From: Paenibacillus tianmuensis
GTDB lineage: Bacteria > Bacillota > Bacilli > Paenibacillales > NBRC-103111
Length of the DNA stretch: 64,000 bases
Assembly (NCBI RefSeq): GCF_900100345.1
Contig: NZ_FMTT01000014.1
Coordinates: 62,001 to 126,000 of the forward strand
Direction: 5' to 3'
In this document: one piece after another, positions 42,514-50,335 of the stretch
How positions within the stretch are numbered: the stretch's first letter is position 1
How the letters are laid out: each line of letters begins with the position of its first letter
Position numbers and translations under genes: made by a program
The notes under the pieces: model-generated
Database searches by the model: none
Told to the model about the DNA's origin: nothing
The model's input: only the letters and a program-made list of their open reading frames with translations

Positions 42514-43008
42514 ATGACATGGTTGCTTATCGTAGGTTTTGCCGTCTCGTCGAGTTTGGATAATTTGGGTGTGGGGATATCCTATGGGATCCGGAAAATC
42601 CGCGTCGGCGTGTTGTCGAATCTGCTCATCGCCATCATTTGTTTTCTGTTCAGTGAGACGGGGATTTTATTCGGACAGTGGCTTTCGAACATTCTTCCGG
42701 GAATGTTTCCGGTTCTGGTCAGTGCTTTTATTCTGATGGTCATCGGGTTGGGCGAATCGGTTGTTCTGGGCATCGCGCTTTCGGCGAATGCCGTCACGAA
42801 CGGCCTGAGCGCAGGGCTGCTCGGTTTGTCGCCACTGGCCATCTCGCTGACAGCCGCGCAAGGAAGCTTCATTTCCGTATGGTTCGGCGTTATTATAGGA
42901 AGGAAGGTTGCGGGAGTTCGCATCGGGGCCTTCACCTTGGGACAATTCGGCACGTTGATCAGCGGGGTTATCCTTCTGGTGATTGCAGGCAACTCGCTGT
43001 TTGGCTAA
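42514..43008 (+). CDS. YtaF/MntP-like membrane protein (short paralog)
   Basis: 164 aa; ATG 42514 with AAAAGGAG about 10 bases upstream. Five or six hydrophobic segments. SSSLDNLGVGISYGIRKIRV and a second ALSANAVTNGLSAGLLG-like half match the repeated motif of YtaF and MntP (compare the gene at 61893: SLDGFGVGVTYGFRKIRI). Here it lacks the long central polar linker of YtaF, so it is shorter. Family members include manganese exporters (MntP) and sporulation protein YtaF. The metal is not predictable, because one Asp of each motif is replaced in the second half (Asn). Confidence 0.8.
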   Translation: MTWLLIVGFAVSSSLDNLGVGISYGIRKIRVGVLSNLLIAIICFLFSETGILFGQWLSNILPGMFPVLVSAFILMVIGLGESVVLGIALSANAVTNGLSAGLLGLSPLAISLTAAQGSFISVWFGVIIGRKVAGVRIGAFTLGQFGTLISGVILLVIAGNSLFG

Positions 43009-43100
43009 CGGAAGCTGCCCCTTCCCAAGCAACTTGTCTTTACTATACTACGGGCAGTGGGTACTTGTTATGACAGGAATGGAACGAAAGATAGGAGAAA

Positions 43101-43137
43101 AGCAGTCTGGCGCGGGTTCGCGTCGGACTGCTTTTTC
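43101..43137. terminator. Terminator between YtaF-like gene and yfbR
   Basis: AGCAGTC / GACTGCT stem with an inner GCG / CGC part, then CTTTTTC on plus and an A-rich run on the other side. Serves the convergent genes. Confidence 0.75.
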
Positions 43138-43144
43138 TTTAGGG

Positions 43145-43726
43145 CTATAGTTCGTCGAGCGTCTTCTCCAGACTCGGAGCCAAATGCTGCAGGAAATAGT
43201 CCAGCTCGGGCATGTTCATCGCTTCAATCGATTGTTCGATCTGCTTCTTCGCCATGGTGAATTCACGGTTGCCGGCGGACAGTTCGGACACGCATTTGAG
43301 ATAGGCGTCCAGAAGATCGGCGCCCTTGACGTATTGTTTCAGCTCGGGATCGGCATCCTTCTTCGCAACGATCAGCGGGTCGTACACGTGTCGCAGCGGC
43401 TCCGGAACCATGTCCAGCAGACGCTCGGCGGCAAGCTGCTCGATCTCGCGGAAGTTGGAAAGTATCTTCGGATTATGGTGCTTCACCGGCGTTGGAATGT
43501 CTCCCGTGAAAACCTCCGTCGCGTCGTGGAACAACGCCATGCTGACGGCGCGCTCCGTCGGCACCTGCTTGCCGTACACCTCGTTGGCGATCGTGCAAAG
43601 CACATGAGTCAGAATCGAGACGTGAAAAGAGTGCTCGGCGACGTTTTCCTTCAGCACGTTTCGCATCAGGCTCCAGCGCTCGATATACCGCAGTCGGTAT
43701 AAATAAGCTAAAAAATTACTTTCCAT
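43145..43726 (-). CDS. yfbR: HD-domain 5'-deoxynucleotidase (YfbR)
   Basis: 193 aa; ATG 43726 with AGGATGATG upstream. RLRYIERWSLMRNVLKENVAEHS carries the YfbR opening, with the first His of the HD set. FHDATEVFTGDIPTPVKHHNP has the HD pair plus family-specific TGDIPTPVK. It hydrolyses deoxyribonucleoside 5'-monophosphates in the E. coli homologue, which has almost the same motif order and length. It ends close to the shared terminator. Confidence 0.92.
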   Translation of the reverse strand: MESNFLAYLYRLRYIERWSLMRNVLKENVAEHSFHVSILTHVLCTIANEVYGKQVPTERAVSMALFHDATEVFTGDIPTPVKHHNPKILSNFREIEQLAAERLLDMVPEPLRHVYDPLIVAKKDADPELKQYVKGADLLDAYLKCVSELSAGNREFTMAKKQIEQSIEAMNMPELDYFLQHLAPSLEKTLDEL

Positions 43727-43778
43727 CCATCATCATCCTAGATTATGAATTCAGCTTCGGTTTCCTGCGTGCATCCGG

Positions 43779-44027
43779 TCACGCCTTCGTATCGATCGTT
43801 CGGCGCAAAGCGAAGCTTTGTACATTTGGATTATACACGATTTGTCCCCCGACTGCCTGTTCTAAATCTTTCAGAGTGATAAAGATTTTATTGTTTTTCG
43901 ATGTCGGCGGTTTGTGAAGCGTCAGCGTCCGGCCGTCCGGCGCGGTTAGCTTCGTGCTGCCTGCCGCCGCAAAAACGCGGTGTTGGTCCCCGTCTGAATA
44001 TGCTATTATAGATTTATGCGTTTCCAT
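43779..44027 (-). CDS. Small protein resembling a copper-amine-oxidase N-terminal (stalk) domain
   Basis: 82 aa from ATG 44027. The second half reads KIFITLKDLEQAVGGQIVYNPNVQSF, which has the rhythm of the repeat domain in copper amine oxidase N-termini of Paenibacillus surface proteins (hydrophobic strand, LxxLA-type helix, GG, strand). No clear ribosome binding site is visible and there is no signal peptide, so it may be a remnant or a differently started gene. Its 5' end overlaps the fumarase promoter (TTGGTC, TATTAT at 43983-44009). Confidence 0.45.
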   Translation of the reverse strand: METHKSIIAYSDGDQHRVFAAAGSTKLTAPDGRTLTLHKPPTSKNNKIFITLKDLEQAVGGQIVYNPNVQSFALRRTIDTKA

Positions 44028-44075
44028 GTTATCAAGTATCGTTTTTGCGAAAAACGAAAGGAGTCTTGTGCCATC

Positions 44076-45611
44076 ATGCAGCATTTTCAAGAGAGCATTT
44101 ATCAATTGATCGTTGAAACGTCCACGAACCTTCCGGCCGACGTCCGGGAAGCGATTCAGTCCGCCCGTGCCCGGGAGGATGCGGGTACGCGCTCCGCGCT
44201 TTCGCTGTCCACGATTGCAAACAACATTCAGATGGCGGAGTGCAACGTGTCGCCAATCTGTCAGGATACGGGAATGCCGACGTTTATCGTTCATTGTCCG
44301 GTCGGCGCGAACCAGATCGAGATGAAGAAGCAGATTATCGCCGCTGTTGCCCAAGCGACGAAGGACAGCAAGCTGCGGACGAACTCCGTCGATTCGCTGA
44401 CCGGCGCGAACAGCGGGGACAACATCGGTCCGGGCACCCCGGTCATCCACTTCGAGCAGTGGGAACGGAATGAAATCGAAGCGAAGCTGATCCTCAAGGG
44501 CGGCGGCTGTGAAAATAAGAACATTCAATACAGCCTGCCGACCGAACTCGAAGGCCTTGGCAAAGCGGGCCGCGACCTCGACGGCATCCGCAAATGCATC
44601 CTGCATGCGGTATATCAAGCGCAAGGCCAAGGCTGTAGCGCCGGGTTCATCGGCGTAGGCATCGGCGGCGACCGGACGACCGGCTACGAGCTGGCGAAGC
44701 ACCAACTGTTCCGGTCAGCCGACGACGTCAATCCGAATGATGAGCTCCGCAAGCTGGAAGACTATATTCTGGATAACGCCAACAGGCTCGGCATCGGAAC
44801 GATGGGCTTCGGCGGTCAAGTAACGCTGCTCGGCTGCAAGGTCGGCGTCATGAACCGGCTGCCGGCAAGCTTCTTCGTCTCCGTCGCGTACAACTGCTGG
44901 GCGTTCCGCAGACAAGGTGTACTGATTGATCCGGCAACGGGCGCGATCACGAAGTGGGCATACCGCAAGGGCGAAGAGCTGCCGATGCAGAAAGACGAGC
45001 CGGCCGCCGCGTCCGAGTCGGACGAGCGCCGCGAAGTCGTGCTGCAGACGCCGATCTCCGAGGAGCAGATCCGCCAGCTCCGCGTCGGCGACGTCGTGAT
45101 TATCAACGGACCGATGCATACGGGCCGCGACGCGCTGCACAAATATTTGATGGATCACGATTCTCCGGTGGATCTGAACGGCGCGGTGATTTATCACTGT
45201 GGACCGGTTATGGCTAAGGATGCGGAAGGGAATTGGGTCGTGAAAGCGGCAGGCCCGACGACCAGCATCCGCGAGGAGCCTTACCAAGGCGACATTATTA
45301 AGAAGTTCGGCATTCGCGCGGTCATCGGCAAAGGCGGCATGGGCGCCAAAACGCTCAAAGCGCTGCAGGAGCATGGCGCTGTATACATGAACGCCATTGG
45401 CGGCGCGGCGCAATATTATGCGGAATGCTTTAAGAAAGTGGAAGGCGTCGACTTCATGGAATTCGGCATTCCGGAAGCGATGTGGCATCTCCAAACCGAA
45501 GGCTTTGCGGCCATCGTCACTATGGATTCCCACGGCAACAGCCTGCATGCGGACGTCGAGCAAGAATCACGCGAGAAGCTGGCCCAGTTCAAAGAACCGG
45601 TCTTCGTGTAA
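44076..45611 (+). CDS. Class I (Fe-S) fumarate hydratase, fused alpha and beta domains
   Basis: 511 aa; ATG 44076 with AAAGGAG about 11 bases upstream. The N-terminal alpha part has CQDTGMPTF (first cluster Cys), a GGGCENK-type loop (second Cys) and a third Cys in GQGCSAGFIGVGIGGDRT. The C-terminal beta part (about 325-511) has HCGPV, GKGGMG and AVYMNAIGGAAQYYAE. It hydrates fumarate reversibly to malate and feeds the malate dehydrogenase coded 13 kb away. The 4Fe-4S class is sensitive to oxygen. Alpha-beta fusion is standard for FumA. Confidence 0.95.
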   Translation: MQHFQESIYQLIVETSTNLPADVREAIQSARAREDAGTRSALSLSTIANNIQMAECNVSPICQDTGMPTFIVHCPVGANQIEMKKQIIAAVAQATKDSKLRTNSVDSLTGANSGDNIGPGTPVIHFEQWERNEIEAKLILKGGGCENKNIQYSLPTELEGLGKAGRDLDGIRKCILHAVYQAQGQGCSAGFIGVGIGGDRTTGYELAKHQLFRSADDVNPNDELRKLEDYILDNANRLGIGTMGFGGQVTLLGCKVGVMNRLPASFFVSVAYNCWAFRRQGVLIDPATGAITKWAYRKGEELPMQKDEPAAASESDERREVVLQTPISEEQIRQLRVGDVVIINGPMHTGRDALHKYLMDHDSPVDLNGAVIYHCGPVMAKDAEGNWVVKAAGPTTSIREEPYQGDIIKKFGIRAVIGKGGMGAKTLKALQEHGAVYMNAIGGAAQYYAECFKKVEGVDFMEFGIPEAMWHLQTEGFAAIVTMDSHGNSLHADVEQESREKLAQFKEPVFV

Positions 45612-45620
45612 GGCCCGGCC

Positions 45621-45847
45621 ATGGGCATGGGTTCATTCGGTGTCAGGCTGAACGCCTGGATACAAAAATATTTGTCCGTCATTGTCCCGGTATCGTTGAT
45701 ACTGGGGTTTCTTTTGTCTCATGATATGAATAGCTGGACAGCGGCGGTGCCGCTGCTGTTCGCATACTTGATCTTCGTCATGGCATCATTTCACTCGGGT
45801 TTGTGCTGGCGCTCGTCCCTTTACACAAAATTAACTGGCGCTCCATA
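45621..45847 (+). pseudogene. Transporter debris: N-terminal fragment joined to an out-of-frame C-terminal fragment
   Basis: The first frame gives MGMGSFGVRLNAWIQKYL, then SVIVPVSLILGFLLSHD and AAVPLLFAYLIFVMA. This matches the start of bile-acid/sodium-symporter (BASS) type proteins, then loses membrane character. In the next frame, from about 45780, GIISLGFVLALVPLHKINW is a hydrophobic end followed by a stop, like the last span of a transporter. No good ribosome binding site. A deletion next to the IS remnant would explain it. Confidence 0.5.
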
Positions 45848-45870
45848 GGCTGAACAAGTACGATATGGAT

Positions 45871-46000
45871 TGAGCCTCCAACACGGCTAAAGCCGAGGGA
45901 TTCTTAGCTAGTTAACGCACGCAGGCCATTTCTGTTTTGTGCCGACTGCTAAGTTAAGAGCTAGCTCATTAGCTCATCCTAGATCAGAGCGTATAGCTAT
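45871..46000 (-). ncRNA. Right end of IS605-type element and predicted omega (re)RNA scaffold
   Basis: On minus, sequence after the tnpB stop ends with the short hairpin CGGCT-TT-AGCCG (45895-45884) and GAGGCTCAAT. This closely resembles the right end of IS605-family elements (AATCCC..CGGCTTTAGCCG..GAGG.TCAA). In such elements an RNA overlapping the tnpB 3' end and this segment guides TnpB. The guide would be the bases just outside (read on minus from about 45870 down to 45850). RNA presence is inferred. Confidence 0.6.
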
Positions 46001-47056
46001 CTAGGCTGATAGACTGTTACCATCTATCACAGGTTGGCGCATGATGTTGATGGCTCCAACTCTGTCGCGGTGCGCGCGATACCCACATGAACACTCATAC
46101 GTTCGGCCCTTTGCCTTGTTCCGTTTCTCGCAGCTTGGGCACGTTTGGGAGGTGTACGCTGGATTGACTTCGATGATGCTAATCCCCGCCAATGCCGCTT
46201 TGTATGCGATAAACGTTTGCAATTGATAGAACGTCCAGTTATGCAAGTTTTTTGCGTTTTTACGACTTGTTCTTGTCGTTTGGCGAAGGTTCGTCAGCTT
46301 CTCCAGCTTGATGACCGATACTTGTTCTTCAATCGCCATGTTCACGATCTTACGGCTGATTTTGTGGTTTTGGTCTTTCATGTAGCGATGTTCTTTATTT
46401 TCTTGCTTACGGATCGCAGACAGCTTCTTTAACTTGCCCATCTTTCTTCTGCGCTCTTTGTATTTGCGGCGTATGTACTTGTTCTGTCTGCCGTTGCCAA
46501 CAAATTTCGTCTTCCCTGTTGAGGTGACGACAACGGCAGGGATTTTTATGCCCAAATCAATGCCCATTATGACATCGCCGGTTGCTTGTTCTGTCTTTCG
46601 TTCAATAGAAATTTGTACGTACCACTTGCCCGACTTCTCAACTATTTTTAAGAGGCCAAGCTTGCCGCTGGAGAGCAACCGTTGTTCGCGTTCCATTACA
46701 TGAGCCGAAATCTTGAGCCGCTGTACGTTCCCATCCAATATCACAGGAGATGCAACGCTATGGTCCCCAAGTGAATAGTTCTGGTTATTGACGTAGTAGG
46801 CTCTACGCTTTAGAATCGGACGTTTTCCTTGCTTTTTCGTCTTGTTATGAATGCTTCGCGCATCTCGAATGGCTTGGTTCTTTACTGCGGATGGAAGTTT
46901 GGCATCGACATCCTTGGAGGTGAGCTTCGGAAAGGTGCCCGATGCTTCCGCTTGTTCGGTGAGGAGATTGACCGTTTTGATGTATTCGTCCCCCATCTCC
47001 TTCAGCAGGGAAACATCGTTTGGGAAAATTCGAATTTGAACGGTTATGGTTTGCAT
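46001..47056 (-). CDS. tnpB: TnpB (IS200/IS605 OrfB), RNA-guided nuclease family
   Basis: 351 aa; ATG 47056 with AAGGGGGTG about 5 bases upstream, which also holds the tnpA stop. The RuvC-like nuclease residues are all present: D167 (GIDLGIK), E252 (KLEKL), D331 (HRDRVGAINI). A zinc finger has four Cys (306, 309, 322, 324: CPSC and CSC). An N-terminal helical and wedge region covers about 1-160. TnpB proteins are guided by an RNA from the element's right end and cut DNA next to a short TAM. This one looks functional although its transposase is not. Confidence 0.92.
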   Translation of the reverse strand: MQTITVQIRIFPNDVSLLKEMGDEYIKTVNLLTEQAEASGTFPKLTSKDVDAKLPSAVKNQAIRDARSIHNKTKKQGKRPILKRRAYYVNNQNYSLGDHSVASPVILDGNVQRLKISAHVMEREQRLLSSGKLGLLKIVEKSGKWYVQISIERKTEQATGDVIMGIDLGIKIPAVVVTSTGKTKFVGNGRQNKYIRRKYKERRRKMGKLKKLSAIRKQENKEHRYMKDQNHKISRKIVNMAIEEQVSVIKLEKLTNLRQTTRTSRKNAKNLHNWTFYQLQTFIAYKAALAGISIIEVNPAYTSQTCPSCEKRNKAKGRTYECSCGYRAHRDRVGAINIMRQPVIDGNSLSA

Positions 47057-47060
47057 GGCT

Positions 47061-47225
47061 TCACCCCCTTGTCTTTTGTTCTTCAACATAACGCCGGATG
47101 GTTTCGCTCGAAACATTCCCTGCCGTGCTGACAAAATAGGAACGTGTTCAAAGGCTTGGCAGTTGCTTCAAGTGCTTAAATTCTTGACGCAAACATCGCG
47201 AGGTCGTACCTTTCAATTTTACCAC
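47061..47225 (-). pseudogene. tnpA (IS200-type Y1 transposase) C-terminal remnant with internal stop
   Basis: Reading on minus in one frame gives VVKLKGTTSRCLRQEFKHL, then KQLPSL, a TGA (47150-47148), TRSYFVSTAGNVSSETIRRY and VEEQKTRG before the true stop (47063-47061). These are the last 54 codons of an IS200-type TnpA. LWTRSYF or a similar segment is usual, so the TGA replaces a Trp codon. The catalytic HUH and Tyr region is absent. Cannot mobilise the element on its own. Confidence 0.75.
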
Positions 47226-47359
47226 ACAAAATGATAGTTGATGAGTGTACGGTTGTTGTCGTTCTTCTATATTGTTATCCCATACACCGATTGCGTCAGT
47301 TTAAACATAAAAACCGCAACAACATGAAACAATGTAGGACAATGAAGCTATCTAAAGAC

Positions 47360-47411
47360 AGCCCTTGTCCTAAGCCGATTCATCCCATGCCTAAAGGCAA
47401 GGGCTTTCTCG
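47360..47411 (+). terminator. Terminator-like hairpin upstream of phoR
   Basis: AGCCCTTG / CAAGGGCT stem with a 30-base loop and TTTC after it. It may end transcripts coming from the IS side, just before the phoR promoter region. An overlapping alternative pairing (AGCCGA / TCGGCT) exists. Confidence 0.5.
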
Positions 47412-47481
47412 GCTAAGATATGTAAAAACGTTTGTCGGGACCTTGACGCCCGCGAAGCTCGCTTGGAGGGAAACGCACCGT

Positions 47482-49281
47482 ATGAAGATGTTCCGCGCCC
47501 GGTTGACCTTGATTTTTATCGCTTTGATCGGCGCTTCCGTGCTGATGGCTGGTTTGTTTATGGCCCGAATGCTGCAGCAATCGTATATCGACTCGCTCAA
47601 AACGAATATGGAGCGGGAGCTGCGAATCATCCTCGCGACGATGGATTGGAGCCACCGGGGATCGGAGCCGGAGCTGATGAAGGAGTTCTCGGAGCGGGCC
47701 GTCCGGCTGAAGCAGTTTGCCGACGCGCGGGTCACGTATATCCGCGGAGACGGCAAGGTGATGGCGGATTCGGATTCCAATCCGGCAGAGATGGAGAATC
47801 ACCTGCGCCGCGAAGAAATCGAAGCTGCGGCAAGCTCGGGGAAAGTCGGCTATGCGCAGCGCCACAGCAGCACGATCGGTCAAAACATGCTCTACGTTGC
47901 GATTCCTGTACAGATGGGGGACAAGACCGAAGGCTATCTGCGGCTCGCGATGAGCCTAGCGGAGGTTGAGCAGTCGATCCGCAAAGTGTGGTACGTTTTG
48001 CTCGGCGGGCTGCTGGCCGTGTTCCTGCTGGCCGGTCTGATCAGCTACCGCGTCGCCTACGGTATTACGCGGCCGATCGAGCTGATCACGAGCGTCGCGC
48101 AGCAGATTACGGACATGAATTACAAGTACCGCGTCCGGCTCAACAAAAAAGACGAGATCGGGCAGCTCGGCCATGCCATTAACCTGATGGCGGACAGTTT
48201 GCAGCTGCAGATGAACCGCATTCTGGAGGACGAGAACCGGCTCAAGAGCGTGCTGGAGAACATGATCAGCGGAGTTATGATGATCGACCGGGAAGGCAAG
48301 ATCGTGCTTCTGAACCGTTCGGCTGAAGACATCTTGGGCTTTTCCGCCCAAGAGCTCTTAGGGAAAAAATTCGATCAGGCCAAGCAGCAGTTCGAGTTCA
48401 CCCAACTGATCCAGGAATGTATCGAGGTCCGCGAGCATATCCGGGACGAAATGATTTTCTACTATCCAAGCGAGCGGATTCTGGAGATTAACCTGAGTCC
48501 GGTCTCGGATTCGAGCCAGGAATGGACGGGGCTTCTCATCGTACTGCACGATATCACCGCCGTCCGGCGGCTGGAGCGGATGCGCAGCGAGTTCGTCGCC
48601 AACGTGTCCCACGAGCTGAAAACGCCGATTGCCGCGGTTAAGGGCTTCGCCGAAACGCTGCTGGCGGGGGCGCTGAACGATAAAGAGACGGCGCGGTCGT
48701 TTCTCCAGATCATTTTCGACGAGAGCGAGCGGCTTAACCGGCTGATCGGGGACATTCTGGAGCTGTCCAAAATCGAATCGAAGCGCATTCCGCTGCAGTT
48801 CTCGCCGGTGCATCTGGAAACGTTCGTCGGTCATTGCGTCAATGTGATGCGGACGGAGGCGGCGAAGAAATCGATCGAGTTGGATATGCAAGTGCCCGAA
48901 GACATTTATATGGAAGCGGACGAGGACCGGCTGCGGCAGATTTTGATCAACCTGCTGTCCAACGGCATCAACTATACGCCGGAGGGCGGCAAAGTGAAAG
49001 TGAAGGTCGAACAACTGCTCGGCGGAACGTCGGAGGCGGCGGACGACAAGGTCCGGTTCACGATTGTCGATACCGGCATCGGCATTCCGAAGAAGGACCT
49101 GCCGCGCATCTTCGAACGGTTTTACCGGGTGGACAAGGCGCGTTCACGCATCTCCGGGGGTACGGGACTCGGGCTATCGATCGTCAAGCATCTGGTGGAG
49201 CTTCACAAGGGGACGATCCGGGTCGAAAGCGAAGTCGGCGTGGGGACGAAGTTTGAGATCGATATGCCGATGATTCATTAA
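47482..49281 (+). CDS. phoR: Sensor histidine kinase PhoR
   Basis: 599 aa; ATG 47482 with TTGGAGGG about 11 bases upstream. TM1 (about 7-28), an extracytoplasmic sensor domain (about 29-165), TM2 (about 170-192), HAMP (about 193-245), PAS (about 250-355), dimerisation domain with the phospho-acceptor H377 (VSHELKTP), and ATPase domain with NLLSNGINYTPEGG, DTGIGIP and GGTGLGLSIV. This matches PhoR/WalK-type kinases. The downstream response regulator and Pho promoters in this window favour PhoR. The kinase gene comes before the regulator, the reverse of Bacillus phoPR. Confidence 0.85.
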   Translation: MKMFRARLTLIFIALIGASVLMAGLFMARMLQQSYIDSLKTNMERELRIILATMDWSHRGSEPELMKEFSERAVRLKQFADARVTYIRGDGKVMADSDSNPAEMENHLRREEIEAAASSGKVGYAQRHSSTIGQNMLYVAIPVQMGDKTEGYLRLAMSLAEVEQSIRKVWYVLLGGLLAVFLLAGLISYRVAYGITRPIELITSVAQQITDMNYKYRVRLNKKDEIGQLGHAINLMADSLQLQMNRILEDENRLKSVLENMISGVMMIDREGKIVLLNRSAEDILGFSAQELLGKKFDQAKQQFEFTQLIQECIEVREHIRDEMIFYYPSERILEINLSPVSDSSQEWTGLLIVLHDITAVRRLERMRSEFVANVSHELKTPIAAVKGFAETLLAGALNDKETARSFLQIIFDESERLNRLIGDILELSKIESKRIPLQFSPVHLETFVGHCVNVMRTEAAKKSIELDMQVPEDIYMEADEDRLRQILINLLSNGINYTPEGGKVKVKVEQLLGGTSEAADDKVRFTIVDTGIGIPKKDLPRIFERFYRVDKARSRISGGTGLGLSIVKHLVELHKGTIRVESEVGVGTKFEIDMPMIH

Positions 49282-49377
49282 CCGCAGGCCGATTGGGCCC
49301 AAAACCCATTTGCCGTTTGTCAATAAATATAGGCTATGTTAAGCTTTAGATATAGAATAAGTGCCCGGGGGAGTAAC

Positions 49378-50097
49378 ATGCCACAAAAAATTTTGGTTAT
49401 TGAGGACGAGCCTACGCTGGCGAGGCTGTTGTCTTATAATCTTACGCAAGAAGGCTACGAAACCAAAGTGGTCGATCACGGAAGCGACGGATTGCAGGCA
49501 GCGCTGCAGCATCAGTTCGATCTCATCGTCCTGGATATTATGCTTCCCGGGATGAACGGCTTTGAGATTTTATCCAAGCTCCGGCAAAAAGGAAACAAAA
49601 CACCGGTGATCATTCTGACCGCCCGCAATGCTGAGGAAGAAGTGGTGCAGGGGCTTAAGTACGGAGCCGACGACTATATTACGAAGCCGTTCGGCGTGGC
49701 GGAGCTGTTGGCCCGGGTATCCGCCGTGCTGCGGCGGACGACGGCTGATGACGGCCTGCAGGATAAGCCCGGAAGCGGGGAAAAGGTCATCACCGCGGGC
49801 GACCTGCATATTTATCCGGAAAAATACGAGGTACTGCTCGGCGGCGAATCGATTCCGCTTCGTCCGAAGGAGTTCGAAGTGCTGCTGTATCTCGTCCAGC
49901 GGCCGGGCGTCGTCGTTACGCGGGACGATCTGATGAACATCGTCTGGGGCTTCGACTATATCGGCGGTCAGCGGACGGTGGATGTGCACGTCAGTTCCCT
50001 CCGCAAAAAGCTGGAAATGAACCAGCAGTCGGTGCAGATTGAATCGATTCGCGGCGTCGGCTACAAGCTGGTCGCTTCGACAGGAAAAAAAGGATAG
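49378..50097 (+). CDS. phoP: Response regulator PhoP (OmpR family)
   Basis: 239 aa; ATG 49378 with GGGGGAG about 5 bases upstream. Receiver domain with ED pair (residues 9-10), phospho-acceptor D53 (VLDIMLPG), Thr in ILTARN and Lys in YITKPFG. A C-terminal winged helix follows (about 135-235: RPKEFEVLLYLVQRPGVVVTRDDLM in part: LRPKEFEVL; VDVHVSSLRKKLE). Phosphorylated PhoP activates Pho genes. It probably binds the 11-bp repeats found before ppk, pstS and pstC. A 96-base gap with its own possible promoter separates it from phoR. Confidence 0.88.
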   Translation: MPQKILVIEDEPTLARLLSYNLTQEGYETKVVDHGSDGLQAALQHQFDLIVLDIMLPGMNGFEILSKLRQKGNKTPVIILTARNAEEEVVQGLKYGADDYITKPFGVAELLARVSAVLRRTTADDGLQDKPGSGEKVITAGDLHIYPEKYEVLLGGESIPLRPKEFEVLLYLVQRPGVVVTRDDLMNIVWGFDYIGGQRTVDVHVSSLRKKLEMNQQSVQIESIRGVGYKLVASTGKKG

Positions 50098-50107
50098 CTT
50101 ACGCAGC

Positions 50108-50144
50108 AAGGAGGAGGCAGCAGACATTGCGGCCTCCTTTTCTT
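50108..50144 (+). terminator. Terminator after phoP
   Basis: AAGGAGG / CCTCCTTTTC stem with a loop of 18 bases containing CAG / TTG-like pairs and T-rich tail. Confidence 0.75.
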
Positions 50145-50335
50145 TTGGCATAAGCGGAGTTTGTGATGCTGCCAGAGCAGGAGGAAATTCGCTCGGCCAA
50201 AGAAGGCGCTAAACAACTTCGACACTGAAGATCAGCCCTGCGGACGTGGAGAAATGGAATCAAGTGGTCGCTTGGATCGAATAATGGCGATCGATATCCA
50301 TTTCCCGGGAAATAGGTCGAGAGGATGGGCAATCG

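Larger units (their letters stand above)
45871..47225 (-). mobile_element. IS200/IS605-family element, 5'-truncated
   Basis: Contains an intact tnpB, a recognisable right end near 45871 and, upstream of tnpB, only the last part of tnpA. The left end is not recognised, and tnpA homology begins at about 47225, so the left side was deleted or recombined. It sits between fumarase-linked transporter debris and phoR. Confidence 0.75.
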
